From JBMOLL01 sp049325415 (GTDB lineage: Bacteria > Bacteroidota > Bacteroidia > Bacteroidales > GCA-2748055), in assembly GCA_049325415.1 (NCBI GenBank), contig JBMOLL010000138.1, forward strand, positions 1 to 27,828: a DNA stretch of 27,828 bases. Direction: 5' to 3'. Within the stretch, counting starts at the first letter, position 1; each line of letters opens with the position of its first letter. The position numbers and the translations under genes are program-made. This document shows positions 23,971 to 27,828 of the stretch, piece by piece. The notes under the pieces are model-generated. The model did no database searches, was not told the DNA's origin, and saw nothing but the letters and a program-made list of their open reading frames with translations.

Positions 23971-26193
23971 CTATTCCACTCCAAGCAGTTTCTCCAGCCG
24001 TTCAATACGGTTTTTCAGTTCACTGATCTCCGACTCTTTTTCCTCAATAATTCTTTGTTGTTCCTTCACGGCTTCAACGAGCAGCACCGGCAACCGTGAA
24101 TAATTTATTCCCAGGTACCCGTCGGCCGGATTCTCAAAAACAGCTTCCGGAAAGATCTGCTGCATGTCCTGAGCAAGGAAACCGACATCAGGCTTTCCGT
24201 CGCTACCGCTCTTCCAGTTAAAACGGTAACCCTGCATTGATCTGATCTTCTCCAGCGCACCATCAATGGCCACAAGATTGGTTTTCAACCGGGCGTCTGA
24301 GGTGCTGGTTGTGAGCGTTCCGTCGGCCGTGATCCTGAGGTCATTGGCAGCAGTGGCAGAGCCTACTTCCCTGAAGCGGGCATTTCCCGTGACATCCAGT
24401 TGTTGCGTGCCGTCGAACCAGTTATTCAGCACCAGGTTACCCTGCGTATCGACACGCAGCCTCGGAAAATAATTCTCTCCGTCAAAGTACATCAGGTAAA
24501 AAGCATTTTCCTTGTTGTGGGTCATGACATAGGAGCGTTCCTGATCCTGGCCGTCGGAAGCAAAGATCAGTTTGGCAAAATCATAGCCGTCGTTCACTCC
24601 CCGAATAGTGATACTGGCTGAACTTTCCTTTTCGGCCACCGAGAAAGTCGAATTATGAAGAGGATGCGTACCGACTCCAACCTTGCCGTTGAATCGCAGG
24701 ACACGGTTATCGGTTTCTCCATAGATCAAAGCATTTGCACTGTCGGCATCCCACAATCCATCAATAATCAGGGTATTTGACCTTTTTATATTATTCCCGG
24801 TTCCGTTTCCAATAAAGATACTATTGCTGGCCAGGCTGTTCCTTCCGGCACTGTTGCCGATAAACAGGTTATCGCTGCCTGTACTTAATTCTCCGGCGTA
24901 AAAGCCCAGAATGATATTTGCATTACCATTCTCGTTGGCATATCCGGCCTGGGCACCAAGGTAGGTATTGAAATTGCCCTTGCAATAAGTACCTGCGCCC
25001 ATACCGATCAGGGTGTTCTCCCCACCAAGGTTACCCTCACTGGCCGCATACGCTCCAATAACCGTATTCAGTTGTCCTTCGGTAGATCTGAAGCCTGCAT
25101 GTGCGCCCACGAAGGTGTTCAGTTCTCCTGTTTCATTGTAATAACCCGACCAGAACCCAAGGAAGGTATTGTATTTGCCGGTAGTGGATTTATACCCGGC
25201 CTGGTGACCCACAAAGGAATTAACCTGTCCGGTGGTATTGCTGAAGCCTGCTTCCTGCCCGATAAAGACATTCGCTTCTCCGGTGGTATTGCTGAAACCT
25301 GATTTATACCCGTGAAAAAGATTGAAATGCCCTGTGGAATTCGAATAACCAGCCTGGTATCCGATAAAAGAGTTGAATTCACCCCCGTTATTATTGAATC
25401 CCGCCTCGTGTCCGATAAAATAGTTCAGCGGATCAAGCTGCAGATATTGAATGGCGCCGTTTTTTGTCTTGTTGTAGCCTCCGACGGCAAAACCTCCCTT
25501 CACTCCCTTCTGCGCCGGTTCATCGATGTAAATTCGCACACTGTCGGGAGTCACCCTGAGGTATTCTTTTGTATAACCTTTGCCTGTTTTACTGTATCCT
25601 CCTACAGCGAAGCCTCCCTTGACTCCCTTTTCCATTTCTTCATCAGATATAAAAACCCTTACACCTTCTTCATATACGGCAAAGACTGTGGACCCATCTT
25701 TTCTTTTTACTTCAAACAGAGCTTCATCGGGCTGCTGATTCACAGTTTCCGTAACGATAAGGTTTTCAAGTGGCATAGCAACCTTGTCGGCATGCATGGC
25801 ATAAGGAACCGACAAAAGCAGATTGGTTCCCATATCGGTATAGCCTGAGCCTGTCAACTGGTCCACCTCCACTTTCAGGTAAAAGGTATGTTCCCCCCAT
25901 GGAATCATATCAAGAGAGCCCAGAAGGGGTGTACCACTACCAATCATGACACATATCAGACCATTTTCATCGGATGTTGCTGTTTGTATCTCCCTGAAAA
26001 CAGCTGAACCGGTCGGACTGTCGGTGAGAATGGAGAATTTCAGGTCGATTTCCTGATCAGACAGAGGTAGATTGTTGTTGTCACGGATCACAGCCTGGTA
26101 GGAAAAAAGAGCTGGCCCCTGACATAAGGTTGTGGTGGCTGTTAATGAAAGTAAGAACACTAACAGCATCTGAAATTTGCTTACCTGGATCAT
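23971..26193 (-). CDS. Surface protein with head-like GxxAG repeats and C-terminal S74 intramolecular chaperone
   Basis: ATG at 26193 gives 740 residues; the frame extends 8 codons to a TTG, which is less likely. A signal peptide (about 1-25, ending TLCQ) is followed by an N-terminal beta domain that begins FSYQAVIRDNNNLPL and is seen in many Bacteroidota exported proteins. A duplicated KGVKGGFAVGGY segment (about 190-245) comes next. About 13 repeats of ~17 residues (about 257-470, pattern N.FIG..AG..NTTG..) form a likely trimeric beta-helix. The C-terminal peptidase S74 domain starts at the conserved self-cleavage motif SDARLK (Ser632), contains GFLAQDMQQIFPEAV and ends in a coiled coil (about 705-736). 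By analogy with phage endosialidase chaperones, the domain should trimerise the stalk and then cleave itself off. It lies upstream of the giant repeat gene on the same strand. Confidence 0.9.
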   Translation of the reverse strand: MIQVSKFQMLLVFLLSLTATTTLCQGPALFSYQAVIRDNNNLPLSDQEIDLKFSILTDSPTGSAVFREIQTATSDENGLICVMIGSGTPLLGSLDMIPWGEHTFYLKVEVDQLTGSGYTDMGTNLLLSVPYAMHADKVAMPLENLIVTETVNQQPDEALFEVKRKDGSTVFAVYEEGVRVFISDEEMEKGVKGGFAVGGYSKTGKGYTKEYLRVTPDSVRIYIDEPAQKGVKGGFAVGGYNKTKNGAIQYLQLDPLNYFIGHEAGFNNNGGEFNSFIGYQAGYSNSTGHFNLFHGYKSGFSNTTGEANVFIGQEAGFSNTTGQVNSFVGHQAGYKSTTGKYNTFLGFWSGYYNETGELNTFVGAHAGFRSTEGQLNTVIGAYAASEGNLGGENTLIGMGAGTYCKGNFNTYLGAQAGYANENGNANIILGFYAGELSTGSDNLFIGNSAGRNSLASNSIFIGNGTGNNIKRSNTLIIDGLWDADSANALIYGETDNRVLRFNGKVGVGTHPLHNSTFSVAEKESSASITIRGVNDGYDFAKLIFASDGQDQERSYVMTHNKENAFYLMYFDGENYFPRLRVDTQGNLVLNNWFDGTQQLDVTGNARFREVGSATAANDLRITADGTLTTSTSDARLKTNLVAIDGALEKIRSMQGYRFNWKSGSDGKPDVGFLAQDMQQIFPEAVFENPADGYLGINYSRLPVLLVEAVKEQQRIIEEKESEISELKNRIERLEKLLGVE

Positions 26194-26392
26194 AGGAGTG
26201 TTTTTTCGTGGGTTCAAAAAACAAGTTAGACTAAAAGATAATGCAAGTCAACTAATTATGAACCTGCTCAATGAGGCATGGACAGGTAAGCGTTTCACGA
26301 TCCATGGAATTATTGCCGGAACTGTCGTAGTTATCTGTTATTACGGAAGAGTGAATTCCATGGTTTTTTTTCATGGCCTGCCATTTTTTTAC

Positions 26393-26400
26393 TAAATTTG
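26393..26400 (+). promoter_or_regulatory. -7 promoter box of the serine hydrolase gene
   Basis: TAAATTTG is an exact TAnnTTTG box, 61 bases before the ATG at 26462. The expected transcript start is about 26409. Poly-T tracts and a CCATG/CATGG inverted repeat (26358-26376) lie just upstream. Confidence 0.55.
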
Positions 26401-26461
26401 TTCAGCATCATTGATTTACACTTCATTTTTTTACCTTATTTCCTAACCAAGCATTCATAAT

Positions 26462-27667
26462 ATGAAAAAATCATTTGTCAAGCTCCTGAGTTCAGGGATA
26501 TTTCTCATCCTGCTGAGCGCATGCAATCAGGCCGGAAATGCTCCAAAACCTGAAGACTACGGACTATCTTCCGATACGCTTGTCGCAGCCGGACAGGACA
26601 TGCAGGCCTATATCGATAAAGGTACCTATGCCGGGATAGCTACGATGATCCTGGCCGACGGAAAGGTAATCGACCGTCATAATTACGGCTATGCCGATAT
26701 GATCGCTCAGAAACCCATTGCGGACAACAACATTTACCGGATCTATTCCATGACCAAACCTCTTGTTACTGCCGGACTGATGATCCTTTACGACGAAGGG
26801 AAATTCCAGCTTGACGATCCGGTTTCGAAATACATACCGGCTTTCGCGAATACCCAGGTCTACACTCCCGAAGGACTGGTACCGCAGGAGCATCCGATGA
26901 CCATTGTCAACCTGCTCACCCATACCTCCGGGCTTACCTACGGCTGGGATCAGCATTCCTATGTTGATTCTCTGTACAGGTTGCAAAGAGACATGGACTG
27001 GTACTCCCAGCCCCTTGAATCGGCGATCAACAACCTGGCCACCCTGCCACTCAAGTATCAGCCCGGAACGAAATACGAATACAGCCTGTCGATCGATGTG
27101 GCCGGATATCTCATTGAAGTGTTGTCGGGGATGCCTCTGGACGAATTTCTCTCCGAACGCCTTTTCCTTCCGCTCAAAATGGAGGACACCGGGTTTTATG
27201 TTCCGGCTGATAAAAAAGACCGGCTGGTAACGGTTTATTATACCCAGGAAGACGGATCCATCAAGGGTCCCGATGATCCTTCCACCGACCGTTTCTTCGA
27301 GAAGCCCATGCTCTTTTCGGGCGGCGGCGGATTGGTTTCCACCATGGATGATTACGCCCGTTTCTCCACAATGCTGCTGAATAAGGGAGAACTCGACGGA
27401 ACAAGGGTCCTGCAGGAAAGCACGGTGGATCTGATCCTCACGAACCACCTCCCCGAAGGAGTGGAATTATGGGAAGGCTATGGCTACGGCCTTGGCGGGA
27501 GCCTCAACCTTGCCACCGGCGATTACGGCTGGGGCGGAGCAGCTTCCACCTCGTTCAGGATTTACCCGGCGAACCACATCGCCATCCTGGCTTTTGCCCA
27601 GTTGATGCCGGCAAATTTTGCCTTTGCCGAAGAGTACACGAAAAAGGTCGTGAGTACCTTAAAATAA
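26462..27667 (+). CDS. Lipoprotein serine hydrolase of the beta-lactamase/EstB (class C-like) family
   Basis: The 401-residue protein has a lipoprotein signal peptide with lipobox LLSAC (Cys21), so it is anchored in a membrane facing the periplasm or outside. The serine beta-lactamase/DD-peptidase fold is shown by the nucleophile motif SMTK (Ser96, Lys99), NLLTHTSGLTYG (150-161), the tyrosine motif PGTKYEYSLSID with Tyr207-Ser208, and YGWGGAAST near the C-terminus at the place of the KTG/HxG motif. Tyr-Ser-Leu instead of Tyr-x-Asn fits EstB-type esterases better than true beta-lactamases. The likely role is as an esterase or peptidoglycan-related hydrolase; antibiotic resistance should not be assumed. 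It has its own promoter and terminator. Confidence 0.92.
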   Translation: MKKSFVKLLSSGIFLILLSACNQAGNAPKPEDYGLSSDTLVAAGQDMQAYIDKGTYAGIATMILADGKVIDRHNYGYADMIAQKPIADNNIYRIYSMTKPLVTAGLMILYDEGKFQLDDPVSKYIPAFANTQVYTPEGLVPQEHPMTIVNLLTHTSGLTYGWDQHSYVDSLYRLQRDMDWYSQPLESAINNLATLPLKYQPGTKYEYSLSIDVAGYLIEVLSGMPLDEFLSERLFLPLKMEDTGFYVPADKKDRLVTVYYTQEDGSIKGPDDPSTDRFFEKPMLFSGGGGLVSTMDDYARFSTMLLNKGELDGTRVLQESTVDLILTNHLPEGVELWEGYGYGLGGSLNLATGDYGWGGAASTSFRIYPANHIAILAFAQLMPANFAFAEEYTKKVVSTLK

Positions 27668-27669
27668 AA

Positions 27670-27707
27670 AGGAAGAGCCGGAGCGCCCCGTCTCCGGCTC
27701 CTTTTTT
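27670..27707 (+). terminator. Intrinsic terminator of the serine hydrolase gene
   Basis: Stem GAGCCGGAG/CTCCGGCTC with loop CGCCCCGT followed by CTTTTTT lies 8 bases after the stop codon. The remaining ~120 bp to the window end show no gene. Confidence 0.9.
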
Positions 27708-27828
27708 CCCTTTCCCCGCAGACCTTCAATCGGTCAGAAGCTGACTGGGAAATAAATCCCGCATTATGTTACCCCCGGTTCTTTATGTTTTGTGAGCGGA
27801 TCGTAATTTTATACAGTAATACGTGATC

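Noticed and set aside
26564..27448. 294-codon minus-strand frame over the serine hydrolase
   Set aside because: Antisense shadow; no start context, motif or signal peptide.
26462..27667. True class C beta-lactamase resistance gene
   Set aside because: The SxxK serine is present, but the Tyr-Ser-Leu and GWGG motifs and the lipoprotein signal fit EstB-like hydrolases better; no ampR-type regulator is adjacent.

Overview
The window looks like chromosomal DNA of a member of the Bacteroidota, probably an environmental Bacteroidales/Marinilabiliales-type organism. The evidence is a type IX secretion (T9SS) C-terminal sorting domain, TAnnTTTG-type -7 promoter boxes in front of several genes with no clear Shine-Dalgarno sequences, a tmRNA whose tag ends NYALAA, a PA14-containing GH3 glycosidase, an S74 tail-fibre-like surface protein, and intergenic repeat families common in this phylum. 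No phage genes, transposases, CRISPR array or tRNA were found.

Layout. Positions 1-100 are the 3' part of a 23S rRNA gene that stops abruptly in purine-rich repeats. Positions 536-3295 hold a secreted T9SS substrate built of about 21 repeats of ~31 residues. Next come deoC (minus), an 18-bp minisatellite, a class I SAM methyltransferase (minus), fabF (plus), a 450-bp cluster of intergenic repeats and a secreted esterase. The tmRNA gene ssrA (7776-8169) is followed by a second 19-bp copy of its own 3' end. A GH3 beta-xylosidase-like enzyme, a possible small RNA, and a small lipoprotein follow.

Positions 12746-15215 hold the sensory part: a methyl-accepting chemotaxis protein without a periplasmic sensor, a 76-residue membrane protein, and a two-gene unit of a free-standing XylR_N/V4R aromatic-sensor domain plus a 64-residue unknown protein. 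Positions 15425-16995 are a complete transcription attenuator (Trp-containing leader peptide, pause hairpin, antiterminator, terminator) in front of a TrpB2-type tryptophan synthase beta chain.

The right third is surface-related: a secreted C1 peptidase, a 1727-residue outer-membrane protein with 14 Ig-like repeats of which nine are exactly 273 bp long, an S74 chaperone-tailed adhesin-like protein (all minus), and a lipoprotein serine hydrolase (plus). These are mostly single-gene transcription units; the clearest operon is the XylR_N/V4R gene with its small partner.

The observations most worth following are the orphan phenol-sensor-like domain, in which the metal and ligand residues recalled from MopR are all present at a constant offset; the trp attenuator controlling trpB2 alone; the mosaic, homogenised repeat array; and the duplicated ssrA 3' end.
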